NCBI RefSeq assembly: GCF_021155765.1
Contig: NC_060106.1
Coordinates: 12,302,031 to 12,366,030, forward strand
Reading direction: 5' to 3'
Length of the DNA stretch: 64,000 nucleotides
From: Diprion similis
Lineage: Eukaryota > Arthropoda > Insecta > Hymenoptera > Diprionidae
Shown here: positions 36,723 to 50,833 of the stretch, piece by piece
Layout of the letters: each line of letters starts with the position of its first letter
Position numbering within the stretch: the first letter of the stretch is position 1
Notes under the pieces: model-generated
Told to the model about the DNA's origin: nothing
Databases searched by the model: none
The model's input: only the letters and a program-made list of their open reading frames with translations
Translations under genes and position numbers: made by a program

Positions 36723-37258
36723 TACATCGTGGCCTGTTTGACGGAGCGGTAGTATAAATATTAATTTGACGGCTGGTTGGACGAATGTATCATTTTAATA
36801 TCAACATATTGCAAAGCGATGAGTCAAACTTGTGGAAAATGTGCTGTTTTAATCGAGGCACGTGGCTCATCGTCAGTGTTAGTGACTCATTCTGTGTCGT
36901 GACAGCATGGAGTCAAGGTGGAAAAAAAAGATAACAAATTGAAAAAGTAGCATACTCAGGTGACAATTGGTGATTACTGGAAATTATATAAACTAGTGAA
37001 AAACATGTTTTTTTCATATCACTCAGTTATCCAAACCAAACCGGATCGTACGGCTTGAGGCAATGATTATACAAATGTTGCGATGTGTATTTAATTCAGT
37101 ACCTACTGAACTCACATCTGGCTCACTCTGATAAACGCCTCTCGTAATACCTTTATGTACGATTATTTTTCACATAGATCTAAAATGCTCACAATACCTG
37201 TATATCAACATTATCTCGATCGCGATCAGTTCGCAAGTTTCGCTGCACATGAATTCTA

Positions 37259-37690
37259 ATGCCAAACCAGTCTCGCACTCAAATGTCAAGTGAAATAAGT
37301 ACCTTCGTTTGCTTTTGCGTATTCGCTTCAGAGACGACGCTGAAGCTGGCAGCCAGAGTTGGTAGCCAAACGTTGTATAACGTTCATTCGAATAAGGTAG
37401 TGAAGTCTGAAAATCAAAGTTTTGTGAAATACCTTGAATCCCCGATATTTTCATACAATTATGAGGATAAAAGTGAATCGTATTTTTTATATTTCCAAAA
37501 ATTTCAACACACGTGGCTGCTATCTCTGGCTGCTAGCTTCAGCTTCAGCTTCATGCTTCAAAGAGCGAATGAATATAACCGTCTGTCAAAGATCATTGTA
37601 AATCACGTTGCGTTTGCACGATACGTTAACCAGGAAGCTGCAGTCTTTCCTTTGCAAGAGAGAAAACGAAAAACAAGATATAAAGAATAA
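37259..37690 (+). CDS. orphan ORF, 143 codons
   Basis: An ATG-initiated frame with a basic C-terminus (ERKRKTRYKE). No domain, signal or splice site supports it, and two or three such frames are expected by chance. It is listed for completeness only. Confidence 0.1.
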   Translation: MPNQSRTQMSSEISTFVCFCVFASETTLKLAARVGSQTLYNVHSNKVVKSENQSFVKYLESPIFSYNYEDKSESYFLYFQKFQHTWLLSLAASFSFSFMLQRANEYNRLSKIIVNHVAFARYVNQEAAVFPLQERKRKTRYKE

Positions 37691-40600
37691 AAACAATCAA
37701 ACAGAACTGCGAACCACCGCTATAAAACAGAGAATCGTCATTAAGCTATATAATTAAAGGCTTTATAATACGATACGTATAAGCATACATATATACGTAT
37801 GCACGTACATGTGAAATAAGAATACGCTGTTGGAGGCGAGTAAAAAGACAAATAGAGAAAAACGGAAACATTGTATCTCATAAATTGACACCGGTCATTT
37901 TTATATACGGGACGAAACTGTAATTACCGAATTAGCATAAATCATATTCAAAGTTGGTCGACCGGGCATGAAACTGGTCGTGACTTCTTATTCCTCGGGA
38001 GCGGGGAGGACGCCGGTAAGGGGGGTGGGGGTATGGAAGTGGCATAAGGCTCCGATGAGCGCTACCGACTGCGAGTTGTAACTCGCGGACTGGCCTCAAG
38101 CTGGGAGACTCACAAATGCTGGTAGCAATTGGTTAGGAGATAAACCTACTATTATAAGCAAGGCCCAACCGCATAAATTTGCTCGGACAGTTTGATTACG
38201 GGCCCCGAATCCACCCGGAGCCCCCTCGGGGAATCTGACACAAATCTTTGACTATGAGACGCTCCCCTTTCTTCCCCGTCGCCCTATTACGGCTACGCCT
38301 TCGAACGTCTTTGGAAAGAAAATTTACTGAAATAGGGTTGGCCGGCTTCGAATCTTCATCGAGGATCGCCAGCCACAGTCCGGCCATTTTCTGAAAGGCC
38401 ATATAGAAAGCCGTAGAAATATTAAAACCTGACACGTAAGTCGGGTTTATACGTTTTGACGCGGTTTCTCGCCGGTTATAAAAGTCTTCTGGATGTGTAG
38501 ATTATACGAGTAGCCTGCTATAAATCTACCTTGCATAGCGGTGTAGAATTCAATCGGTTTTAGTATTCAAAAAAATTGTCCGGACGTCCGGATCAGATTA
38601 TTCGAGAATCGAATCGACGTCGCCTTTTCTCTGCAGATGAATTGTAATTATCGGGGTGCTACTCGTGACCGAGTACATCCCTCACACTGTACACAACGGT
38701 ATTATTACCATTAGAGCGCTAAGTTTTACGGCAAATCATCTAACCTGCATTTTATTTATAGTTTTCACTCCTGGACGCGAATTGGCTGTTTATTCGTCAA
38801 CGTATGTATTTTATCAGTGTGATAAAATTGTCATTATACGGTCAGGCCACTGCAAATTTCGTGCGCCATATGTACTCGTTTTACATGCATGAACTAGCAG
38901 GACGGTTCTAATCAAATTTGTGAATATTCTCGAGTCTAGCTGTCCAACTGTCGACGAATTAAAAACGAAATATGAAAGTATTTATTCAAGCATTGACTAT
39001 GTTTCATACTCCGACTTGAATATATATATGTATACCACAGTCGACAAATCCATTTTTAATGTAATCAAAGAATGGCGACATACTGTCACAAAACCATAAG
39101 TATAGCGAGATATTGTTATAAAATGCAAATACTTGGAATTTTTCGGTCAGGATTCTATTATGTTCCCAGTAGAAGACGGTATACGTTTCTGAATTCTCAG
39201 AAACATCATCGGGGAATTGATATCTCGGAATAACCGCGTAAGAGTGAGTCCCTATACATGTATATCTTTGGTGTACAAAAGTTTTACCGCAAAGAGTTGC
39301 GACAATCGAGGAAAATCCTTGGCAAGTTTGCTCATATTCCCACATTTCCGTTTTCAAACAATTGCCAAATTGTTAACATCGTCCGAGGAACTTATATGAC
39401 GCTGGACTCACAGTACCTATAACATGCCTCCGGAAATGAAGGCATAGAATTGAGCATCGGTAAGAACTTCCTGGAGAGATCTAGCCGTCGTTGTGAACCT
39501 TCAGACCAGGTACTGGATGGTGGCCAGAGAGTGAGACCAGTTCTTTCCTTTCTTCTATTTTTTAATTCAACCAAAGCTTTGTGAATATCCGCTGAAAAAG
39601 CTGCTGGTTCAAGTTCTCCACGTTATCCGCATTGTCCAGGCTGTTCTATTCGCGAATGAAATAGGAACCATTTCCGCGACCGAAATCTGTTGGAAAGCAA
39701 TCACAGACGGTCGGTTTGAATCCGCGAACGAAAAGGTTAAGTCGCGTATACATATAAAGAGAAGAACCTAACGACGCGATTTGGATTTTTTATTATGTAG
39801 GTTCAGATCGTGTTTTACTATGTTTTCCCTTCAATGCGAGAAAAATCAACTGCAGCCGGCGCTTTCACTCCTCGTTTATGGTATACAGTAGTAGTAGCTG
39901 AGTCAGTTCTCAGTACAGTGCATCGAAGTGTTCCGGATGAACAGAATTTCTACACCGGCACCAAGCGGTTTTAAATTCAGATGCGTGAAGAGCAAAAACA
40001 AAATTGTCGAATCACTGAACAGCCCTGATGTACGTAGTTTCTCTCGAGTGATAAAATCGCGTCGATAAAGTCGACTCGCACGAGCATGCAGGCACAGAGC
40101 ACAGATATCACGACACCGTTGCGGAAGCGGGACTCCTCGGACGATGTAGGTAAGGACTGCAAACGGGCCGCTAAGGCACACCGGGTAATGGGCTTGAACA
40201 ATGGGTACCATTCGCCTCGCATGATTACGCGGACACGCGTCATGATTCTTTGAAGCATCCAGGGCTTCGTTATACCTACGAGAACGAAGGCAAACGAGGT
40301 CTCTTTTTCCTTTTCCTTTGATCCAGTGCTGCCCTTCCTCCCCCCCTTTCCCGAACTACTCTTCTTGCTCATTGTCAGCATCATCGTCATCGTCGATGCT
40401 TCTCCACCCTCGGAAGCGAAGACGACGTAAGTTATCGTTAAATAATTTCAAAAGCTTTTGAAATACCTTTACCTTTCGGATGTAAAAGTTTATTTGAAAC
40501 TCAATTATTATTAGTCCCTTCGTAACGCGGTTGCTCGTCGCATATACACTCTCGGTCTAACGTATGTATACCTAGGTTATCTCGTTTTGTTACCTCGTAT

Positions 40601-41890
40601 TTTCCCCTTTACAGTCTCACGATTAGTTTTCATTTCTTTTCTGCTGCTTTTATTTTTAATCTTTGTATCCTATCTTATTATGTGCTTGTATATTCTTTAC
40701 TCTCTAGGGTCCTGCGCCCGGCTTCCAGAGTCTAATAAATCTCTTCCTCTCTCTCTCTCTTTTTCTCTCTCTCTCTTACGCACCTCGATCCCTTCTTTTT
40801 CCCTCATCTCTCAGTTCTCACTCCACATCACGGCTCTCCGTTTTCCACTCGGTCCTCCGGCCTGTAGTTTTCTGTTTTAGCTTTCAAGATAGTCGGATGA
40901 GGCAAGGAGAAGCCTCTTCAGGTAGATATCAACCCTGCATACATAGTTATAGTCACAGCTCGGTACGCTGGATCCTCCGCGAGTCCGCATCACGCCCTCC
41001 CGGCGACTGAAGCCTCGGGACCTGAACCGGTCAGTCAGTCAGTCACGAGCAGGTATAAGGAGAATGAAGATGGACGTCTATGGAAGGCACTTTCACGTGG
41101 ATTTATAGTTCGTACAGTTACAATCGCACCGTGATGGTTTCAACGATTCGACCACGCGGCCTGCGCGATGACTCACGTCTGACCGGCAACAACGATCATC
41201 CGATTGTTGCTCATTGTCAGGGCTTTCGGATCAGTTTCCTTCATCATAATTCGCCAACTCGTACCCAGAATCATATTCGAGGGGGCTGATCATTAGTGTA
41301 CTGGAAAGTCGCGGAGGCTCGAGATGTAACTTCTTACGCGTCAAGTAGAAGTGGCGAGTGTCAGGTGGCTCCGAGTAATTAGGTAGGAGACAGAGCCTAA
41401 GGTACCTTAATAGACCTTTTCTCGAAACTTCTGCCTTCACCACGGAGAGTGCGAGATCCCGCTTGTCGTCGTTAACCAACACAACACACAAAACTTGACT
41501 CGCGCTCGGGGAGATAAGAGAGCCTTGAATTTCAGCGCGGTTTTCGCTCGTTTCATATTTCTCTGCCACCGCCGCGACACAGATTCAACCCAATGCTCGA
41601 GAATATATAGCGAAGCAATCTTCGTGCTCTATATTGTATCATAAATTAATCAAGTTTCTATTTATACGAGCCGTAGGACATCCGCGTTCGATAATTTCTT
41701 TTATTTTTTTCTCCAATGCTTTTCCAATTTTTTTCTCTTATCCTTCGTCTCTTGCAGCTTAACAAAACCGTTATGCGTAAAATAGTAAAATAATAAAGCG
41801 GTTCTGAGTAGGCGAAACGAGACAACGTCCAAGTTGTTACAGGCATCAGCTGCCTTGCATGAAAGCTGATGATGGCCGGCTGAAACGTAT

Positions 41891-41930
41891 ACCTACCTAC
41901 CTATCTACCTATCTACCTGTCTGCCTGCTT
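41891..41930. repeat. (CTAC/CTAT)n tetranucleotide array
   Basis: About nine CTAC, CTAT, CTGT or CTGC-type units. Confidence 0.85.
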
Positions 41931-42636
41931 ATAAAATAGTGTTTTTTTTTCTTCTTTCTTCTTTTTCTTCTTCTTCTTTTTTTGCTTTTATCGCAACAGC
42001 TGACCGCTTTTCCACCTATCCTGCAGAACTACAGCTGAACGCGCCGTTATCTATAATTTTTTATTATTCAAGCCTCGGCTCGGTGGAAAGCGTCGCGGTG
42101 AGTCACTTGCCGACTCGTAAAGAAGTTTGCACGCTCATGCTAGTTTATATGATATACAGTACATAAATGCAATTATACCCACTATACCGGTATGTACCTA
42201 TATACCGACATGGCATACCTATAGCGACAGAAACCATTGCGCTTGCAGATTTCCTCGCTCGCAAGTTGAAATTTGCCCGCACGATCTGGGCCGCTTTTAT
42301 GACATGTCTTTAAATCGAATCTTTTACTCTATTTTCCCTTCCCGCCTGCATCCGCGCTTTTACACGTATCCATAGGTATATACCTGTATTCGCATTATAA
42401 GTCCGTAGTACCGCATTTACCTCCGAGTGTATAAATTAACCAGTCGTAATTTAGTTGTTGCCCGTTATCAAGTTCTATCCGACAACAGCCGTGTCCGGAG
42501 TATATATAGGTGGGTATTACATTTTTATTCTTTTCGTCATTTTATTATAATCATCTTCTTCTTTTTTCCGCTCTCCAACGGCGTCGTTACGTCACGGATC
42601 AGGCCATCCCGCGAGGCGCGGGGCCTTTATAGGCTT

Positions 42637-42649
42637 CCCCCCCCCCCCC
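42637..42649. repeat. poly-C run
   Basis: About 13 consecutive C within a C/T-rich stretch. Confidence 0.9.
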
Positions 42650-42987
42650 TTTCCCTCCCCCTTCTTCGCGTAGAGCGCCCTCCGTGGTTTTGGAACGGCT
42701 TTTTAATATGATGCATGGGCAATTTGGTAAATTAAAGTAGGGGGTAGGAAGGGGGAAAGAGAAAAAAGAGAAAATAATACCAGTAATAGCTGTTGCCGTA
42801 TACGCACGGCTAGATCTTATGATTTATCACGCGTATATAGTAACAGGTTTTGATGGGCCATGTACGTATGGGTGCCTCACGCAACGCGGGCGAACGTCTC
42901 GCCCATGGTTGTTGTCTACCTCACCTCGGAATTCCGGACCTTTCTAATTCATCGAAAGAGAGCGAAAGAGAAAAAATGATACATATG

Positions 42988-43012
42988 TAAGTATGTATGT
43001 ATGTATGTATGT
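42988..43012. repeat. (GTAT)n microsatellite
   Basis: About six GTAT units. Confidence 0.9.
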
Positions 43013-45657
43013 GCGTGCTTGCGCGTGTTTCGAGGGTCCAGCGTTTCGACACCGAGAATTTATAGCGACGTTAAAACTACCAATTTTACGAGACTAAGTG
43101 TGACCCGCGATATCTATACTCACCGGCATTCATGCACTACGTTAGATAGGCTGCGGTAGGCATATATAGAGATACGTACGTAGGTATAAGCGTCGTTTAA
43201 GCATTTACACCTGTGTGCGTACAGAACGGCGACGCGATGTTTTGATTTTCAAAACCCAATTCCCACCTTGGCTGAGAGGCCGTAGTCTCGCGTAAACAAC
43301 GCAATAAAATAATCTTGCGTAAAAAGGAGTGAGAAGATAAAAGTAGGAGGAAGAGAGAGAAGAAAAATTAATATACATATTATACACATACATATGCGTA
43401 TGAAACGACGCGAATCGTAAGTCGTGATAGAAAAGCGTATGATTATACGTGAAAGTAAAAAAAAAAAAAAAAAAGAAAAAAAAGAAAAGGAAAAAGAAAA
43501 TCGAATACGAAAAAGTAACGTTTCAAAGATAAATCGGACCGCTGCTGATTTTTCAGAGAGGTAGAAACGAAAAGTGCCGGGGGCGGGAGGGGGGAGGGGG
43601 TGGTGGTATCGGGAGGATCGTGTACGCAATTAGTATCACGCAAAGTTTACACGATCAAAGACAAGTACGTATACAGAGCCCCTCACCCCTCACCCCTCGC
43701 GATTAATCGACATCAGTCAAGTCAAAAGTCGATACGTGCAGTCCGCAGGTTCGTTTGTAGGTGTATATGTATAGTGTAAGACATATTCGCCGATCCTGCG
43801 GTGAAATGCCGGTGGATTTGGCACATATTTATCCCCCTCTGACCTTGATGATCTCGCTTTTTCCTCCTCCGGCACGTTCGAGCTGATTCCCGTCTCTGCG
43901 GTGTCGTAATTTATGTAACCGGTTCGCAAAACGAATCTTGGCGATCCCGATGCACGGGACGCTGTGTGGCCGTGGGTTAAATATCCTAAGAGCATAGGTA
44001 AGGCGTGTAAGCGTGGATGGATGTTGCGTATTATAGATACGCGTATGGGTGAGGCCTGAGCGTGAATTCTTTTTCAGCTAGGCTGAACCGGTTCGGTTAT
44101 GTAAAAGGTTTGTCAACTGGCGACCGGCGGACTCGGAATAACAAGGATTCACCAGGTGCTCGTTACACGCCGAAGTCGCGAGATGGAGCACGTGGAATAT
44201 TGCCAAAACGCTTAATTAATTCGACCTGCGAGTCACCGGCCGTATGATATTAGCCGAATTTATGCGCGGAAACTGATGCGGGAGTGACGCTTGAGGGTTT
44301 TCCCCGCTATTTCCTCGATTGTCGAAATTCAATCCCAGCTACGCATTCGTTGTCCTATTATTCTCTATATCTACGCCACACGTGTCCCTCGTCTCGGAAG
44401 TGAACGTTTTTAGCTTTCAGATCCGAAGGGAAAATAATTCCAGGTGACACGCAAATTTTTTCACTCGCGAATGTGTTTGATATTCGTCTGAATGCAAATA
44501 TTATATACGGGTTCTGCGCCCACGCTCTATTATCAATGCAATTACTATTATCGTTATTTTCGATATCGTATCGTTTTTTTCTTTCTTGGGGTTCCTTTCT
44601 TTTCTTTATTTTTTTCATCTTTCTTTTTTTTTTTTTTTTTCTCTACAGATAAACGAGTGCCCCTTGCGGTTGCAGAATTGTTTTCTTTTAAACTTTTACT
44701 ACCGATATAATATCGCGCGCGTTATTTTTACTCCGAATCACTTCGTATATTATACCTTACATACTCACGTCTTGCAAAACGTGACTGTTAAAAGTGACCC
44801 GGAGTGTCGTAGATTAGGAGAAATTATTTTTCATCACGGCTGCAGAGAGAGAGAGAGAAAGAAAGAAAAATCTAGAACACGATACGAATAACGGTTATTT
44901 GACTTTCAGTAAAACTGCCAAAATTGTGCCAATTTCTTTTTTTTTTTTTTTTCTTTCTTTCTTTCTTTTTTCTTTTCTTACGTCGTCCCAACGAGAATAA
45001 TACCTACAGATTATAATCTTGTTTCACAATCCTCGCAGAACAGAGATCAGTTGGAGATTACTGGACCATCGAGAGCTACGGTGGATAACATAACCGTAGT
45101 GACTACATTTCAATTTCATACGGCGGAATCGTGGTCAGATTGCAAATTTGCCTATATACACATCGACGGCGTAATGGAATTGAAACTCTCGGGGTTTCCC
45201 TACTCTGAGTAGATGCCCACCTTTAGATTGCACAAAAGAATTCCCCCAAGTTGGTAAAAGATCACGAGTCTAGAAAACTGTGAGCCTGAGAAGAATTTTT
45301 CATCATACGAAAGACGAGCTATATCATACATTAAACATATATATATATATATATTTATAGCAATATATTGATCCAGTCGTTGTTTTACCGAACAGCACGA
45401 AGACCGACGAGAAGCCGATGACGAGGACCGTGACATTTGAGCGTTAGTACGAATCGTCGGAATTAGGTATATATATATATTCCCGATATTGTGTTATTAC
45501 CAATGTCTCGACAGATTGGCCGAGGGGTCGTCGGGGAAGCTGCAGAAGCAGAAAATCACCGATTTCGAATGTTTCACGAGCAGAAGGAAACGTACGAGAC
45601 ATGTGACGTGCCCGATTGCGGACATGCAGTAAAACCCGGAGAAATCCTCGTCCAGAG

Positions 45658-45685
45658 TATAATAATAATAATAATTATTATTATT
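45658..45685. repeat. (AAT)n running into (ATT)n, self-complementary
   Basis: The array switches from AAT to ATT at its centre, making a near-perfect palindrome that can form a hairpin. Confidence 0.85.
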
Positions 45686-47843
45686 GAGACATCCACACCA
45701 TGCAGCATTAGGATTTTCCGGTGAGAATCATCGGGCAGGAAATGGAATATTACAGAGCAGGGGAAATGAGGCATACGGTGTATACCTGTTACATATAGCT
45801 CTCTCTCTCTCTTTCTCTCTCACTCACTCTTTCTCCTACTATCTCAGTGCAGTGCTAATTTTAATCTTGTTGCTTCATTACCATTTAGCTTATAAGTTAT
45901 TCATTTTTTCTCTTTTTTTTTTCTATGTATGTACTGTTCATATTCCCGTCCGAGGGGACTTGTCCCAGAGCGAATAAACGCTTTTCTCTCTCTGACTCTC
46001 TCTTTCTCTCTTACTCTGCTGGGGGTTACTGACTCGGCTCTGTCACCCGGCCAAGTCTCGGATTTTTCCAACAATTTTTAGACCTGGCAGCTCCTCGGCA
46101 AAGCACCGTTTCGACCGTATCTGCACGTTCGCGATCCCGGTGAAGACGGGGGTCCGTTTTCCTCGGCATCGCGCAGCTGGCCGATCACGGACGAATTTAC
46201 CCACTCGGTAGCAAGATTTTCCACGTCTAGGTACACGCATCTAGGGTAAAGGTAGGAATATCTTATGCTCGGAGGTGGGAGATGGCTGGCAGACGCGGCG
46301 TCTCTCACAATTTCATTCACTCGGACACGTGGGAGGACGTATTCGCAGAATCCACTCGTCACTTTTCACAGACGATCTTCGGCCTCAACCGACGCAAACA
46401 CGACTCACATCTCTGTATTACATGAATTTAATTTCTTGCATTCCTCACGTCATGTTATACAATTTTCGTTCTTTTTAATGCGCGATGTCGTTCGAGATAC
46501 TCTCGGAGAGTGACGTTGACAAAATGCGACCTGCTTGGTTTATCCGATGTAAAAAATCGGTAGGTGGATGGATCAAGCCTCAAGTTCAGAATTTTTAGAT
46601 CGATGTATAAAAATCGAATCAATGGTGTAAGAAGCATACTAATTTAACTATATGGGTACAATCGGTATTTTTTTTTTCTTTTTATTTCTGAATTTATAGA
46701 TCGTTGATACATTGTTCGAACTTAATATGGAAGTCCGAGGACAGCGATTTGTACGAATTTTTCTCTGAGGCTATATCGTGAGTGAGTAGTGACGGAATAG
46801 TATCAAGAAAAGTATAATATTACAATTGTTCGTCACAATATTAGTAAACGATGATTTATCCGATTCAACTTAATCGGCGATTACCTCAGACGAATATTTG
46901 TACTGTATACATATTCATTACGACTGTCATGAAACAGTACCCGCCGCATTCGCGCAGTAACGAATTAATAATAGAGTGCACGCTAGAAAGAGGGAGGCTC
47001 TAGCTTTTACCTCTCCGGTGTAGAATTATTCATCGTTCATCGGATGGGCGTGGAGTTGGATGTTATTTTTTCATGCAAGTACATATACCTAATACGTATA
47101 GCCAGTAATTAAAAATAATCCGAAACAGTCCAGGATTGCAGAAGATTTATTTTTTTCATCAAAAAATTATTCGGTATTCATTCTCATTCAACAAATGGAA
47201 AAAGAAAGCTTTTTCATAAACTGGAAAGTAAGGCGGAAAGCATAAATCCCTTAACGAGGCTGAGGTATAAAGTAGTGACTTGAGGCCGTAAGAAATCAGC
47301 ATCTATTTTCTCCAAACACCGTGTGATCGAGCATCACTTTTGAACTCTGGATCAAAGGTGCGCATAAACACCCCCGTCGCCCTTCAAACCCTAAATCGAG
47401 TATTTCGACGAGGAGGTCATCGCACCCGGCGCTCTTTACTTGCACAACAGATTATCTCCATTGCATGTGCAGAGTCGCGTTATGTTATTACATTACAGGT
47501 AAAATACACACGTGTGTATTTTATCGATTTCGCGAGATGATCGATGATCACTGCCCGAGTATTCTTCGCCTACATGCGCGATGTCGATACACGTATGTAG
47601 AAACTTTTATATTTCACCGACCAGCGAGTCCTGCGGACTCTCGGTTTTCCTTGTCAATTCTTCATCATACATCACCGTTCACGAATTCACTCGTTTCTTC
47701 AATCATTCTTTGCCAATAGCGAATTACGCCATCCACGCAAAGGAGGGAAACGCACGTGGCGTTTACTCACTGCTATCCGCACGCGGAATCAAGGAATTCT
47801 TTTTTCGATATCATTTCGTCGAACGTACCGCAAGATTATAGCC

Positions 47844-47860
47844 TCCCCCCCCCCCCCCCC
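47844..47860. repeat. poly-C run
   Basis: About 17 consecutive C, then TCCC units. Confidence 0.9.
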
Positions 47861-48356
47861 TCCCTCCCTGTGGTTACACTAAACAAATTTTCTCGTAATA
47901 AAGAACGGGAGTTGCGTCAGAAAACCGGCCTCGCCGATTGCTGCAGTAAGCGAATTATGGCAAGCTGACGTCCCGAGGGATGTGTTACGCAATCAGCGGC
48001 TCTGTCCGTGTTCGCGGAATTGGATTGCTGCAAAAATAATGTCATTTCCAACGCGTCATCATTTCATTCATCATCCCTCCGATTTGATTTCTTTTGCAAT
48101 ATGTTATAGTGGGCTAAAAACTAAGCGACACGTTCTTTTTTATTTGCCATTCAACACTTCAAGGAGGTGAAACCTAAGGGATATCAAGGGGCGATTTGGC
48201 AGTTTTATTTATTTTTTCTTTAATTGAGAAAATTAAATTTATCATTTCTCGTTATGACACAAATTTTCCAGTTCGATTGGTTAGAAAATATTGTGTTCTT
48301 GTGGGTGAAACTGCCAAGTCGCTCCTTGACATGCCTTACTTTGGAGGATCGCTTCA

Positions 48357-48372
48357 CCCCCCCCCCCCCCCC
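48357..48372. repeat. poly-C run
   Basis: Sixteen consecutive C, only about 500 bp from the run at 47844. Confidence 0.9.
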
Positions 48373-50744
48373 AAAGTATTTAAAACAGATAAAAAAAAAT
48401 ACGTGTGGCTTAGTTTTTAGTCTACTATAACATATTAAAAAAGAAATTAATTATCCTGTCGCAGACAAATAGGATAAAAAACGTAGTTTGCCAGCCTGAT
48501 CGGGCCCGCTCGCAGGCTGCCGGGTTACGACAAGTTACGTTGAACTACTGCATATGTGAATATAAATAAGATTTCTTCGTTCTGGTTGAATGGCGAGTAA
48601 TAAACAGGTAAAATATCATGCATCGAATGGTGACATTAAAAGGTTTTAACGAAGCTGTAAACACCGCCGAAGCTGGGCTCTTACGAACCTGTAATAGCTT
48701 GGAATCGTTCATAGAATTGTTGCGGAATCACAGGGTAAGCTATACAGGTATTTAAGCATAGTCAAAGCACTCCCGTATCCAGATAGAGAAGTCGAACCGA
48801 AGTTCCGACGCCATTTCACGAAGGTGCGAGGGAGCGTGCGTCGGAATAAATTGAAATTGAAATGGAAATCTAATTCTAATGCCTATCCATTTCGCAACGT
48901 TATTTACATACATAAATTCATACATACATACATTTCGGAGATACGTGATCGTTCGTTGTCCGAGGTAAATAAACCCGCCCAATTCTGATCCTGTTTATTT
49001 TTCCCTCCGAGCTTGATTCAAGATTCAACACATTCGGTTTCACCGATTGAAATACTGCGATTCTCTATCGAATGACGATCCCAATCGGTTAATCGAAATA
49101 TGCGAGCAAAGGAGAGTGAAAAATAAATAAACAAACAAATAAATAAATAAAAGAAATGGAACTGATCTTAAGTTTCCTCTGAAAGTTTGAAACGTGAATT
49201 CTCCTCGAATTCGACGATAATTTAATCGCAGTTTAGTTATTCCAAGTAATTTTCTTCGCAGTCGAGACTAATTGGGTCTTGGGTCGATTTAAGACGCGAG
49301 TAATGTCGAATTTGAAAAGGATTGGAGAATCGAGGAGAGTCTGATGTACCTTGTAAGTGTAGCTTGATTTAAGGTTTATTTCGTGCGTGACCTGCGCCCT
49401 TTCATCGCCCCTCACGTTATACTGACATCTTGACGCTGTAATTATACGATGTAATTAAGGAGTTAATTACCTTCCGGGCATTCTACCTTTCTCACCGTTT
49501 CCCTCCACACAGCTGTCCGTACGTATAGGAATACGCGTTTGTTACACTCGTTTGGCGTACTCAAGTATAGACCCGTACACACCTCCCCATAACTCTCTAT
49601 GGAGTATCGACAGGTCTGAAATCAGTGTGTTCAAGGCACACGTCGTACCCCGAAGCTGATCCCTTTAGGCCCTTCGATCTCGTTTGCTGCTCGTTTCCGC
49701 TCCCGTAGACGCGGTTATTATTAATCAGATTGTTCCGGGCGAGCGAGTTGATCTTACACCTTGGCAATGTATAATCAATGATTTCGTAAATATTGGCATC
49801 TATAGTATAACATAAAGCGATAAGTTAACCTCGAACGTAGACATGCTCATCGTTATAATTAGTTGCATGGCTGTGTACGTATGTTATACCAATACAAATT
49901 AACTGAGCAACAAAATATTGAAGAAATTATAAAAATATATTAGCTCTTCCAACGAACTCGCAACTACGTCAAGGAACTTCCACGTAACTCTAATTTCAAC
50001 CTCCTCGCGTCTGCTACGACGAGAATAGAGAGAAAGAATAAAATAATCATACAGACAAGTTTTTCCCGCAACTCAGTCCTATAGCTGCGTCTAAATTTTC
50101 GAAAGAGTTTCTCTTCCGTTGATAAGACGCGTCTGTCCCGATCGTTTCGTGAAATAATAATGCTTTTTTTTAGGTAAATAGACTTGTTGAATTAAAATAA
50201 AGCGCTATTTTTATTAAAAAAATTAAATATAATGAATATGAAACCGAATGTTTATTTATAAAATGAAAAGCATTAGTTTTATACACGAAACTTAAAGAGA
50301 CTAGATAAATCGAAAAGACTTGTGGCATCTTTTTTTACTTTCTTCAAAACTCCTGATCAATTTTTTCCTCTTGTATTTACGTAGCTCTAAATATGCTTAA
50401 AATCTACTACAACTAGCGAGGGAAGATGAATATTTAAATATCAACACGACTATTAATACGTATGATTGACACAGAAATTGGAAGTAAATTCTAGCAGCAC
50501 TAAGAAAACTGAAAAAAAAATATTAGAATTTTTCTAATATTTTTCTCATAGATTCGTACTTAATACCTACAGAAATTACTGTTCAGTTTTGACAGGCGAA
50601 TACTATCGCATGCCTGTGTAATCTAAAAAGTACGTGGTTGCCGTGTTAAAATACCGTCACATCAGCCCCGCTTAATACATATGCAAACAAAAAAAAAAAA
50701 AAAGAAAAACGAAAAAATCCATACATGCGTTACAAAAAATATGA

Positions 50745-50833
50745 TGTACATCAAGGGCGTAAAGCGGGCTTTTTAACCTCGTGTGGTTGCAGTATTTGAT
50801 TGAAAAAAGCCTGCCTTACGCCCTTGATGTACA
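50745..50833. ncRNA. near-perfect 31-bp stem-loop, candidate small-RNA precursor
   Basis: The left arm (from 50745, TGTACATCAAGGGCGTAAAG) pairs with the right arm ending at 50833. By eye 28 of 31 positions are Watson-Crick and one more is G-U. The loop is about 27 nt. Total length (89 nt), stem length and loop size fit a pre-miRNA on either strand. I do not recognise a known miRNA. The near-perfect pairing could instead mean a young inverted repeat or a tiny MITE. Confidence 0.38.

Larger units (their letters stand above)
27622..50744. other. large gene-poor region
   Basis: No gene is recognised here. Long open frames at 33591-34270 and 35576-36367 are products of pyrimidine-rich low-complexity sequence. 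Other frames are within chance expectation. The region holds many microsatellites, several one-sided purine or pyrimidine tracts, poly-C and poly-T runs, and two possible truncated mariner-type termini near 30579 and 31890. It could be intergenic or intronic. Confidence 0.5.

Noticed and set aside
38196..38435. 79-codon minus-strand frame with FYMAFQKMAGLWLAILDEDS
   Set aside because: It starts at a non-ATG codon and has no recognisable domain or paired exon. It could be an exon but there is not enough support.
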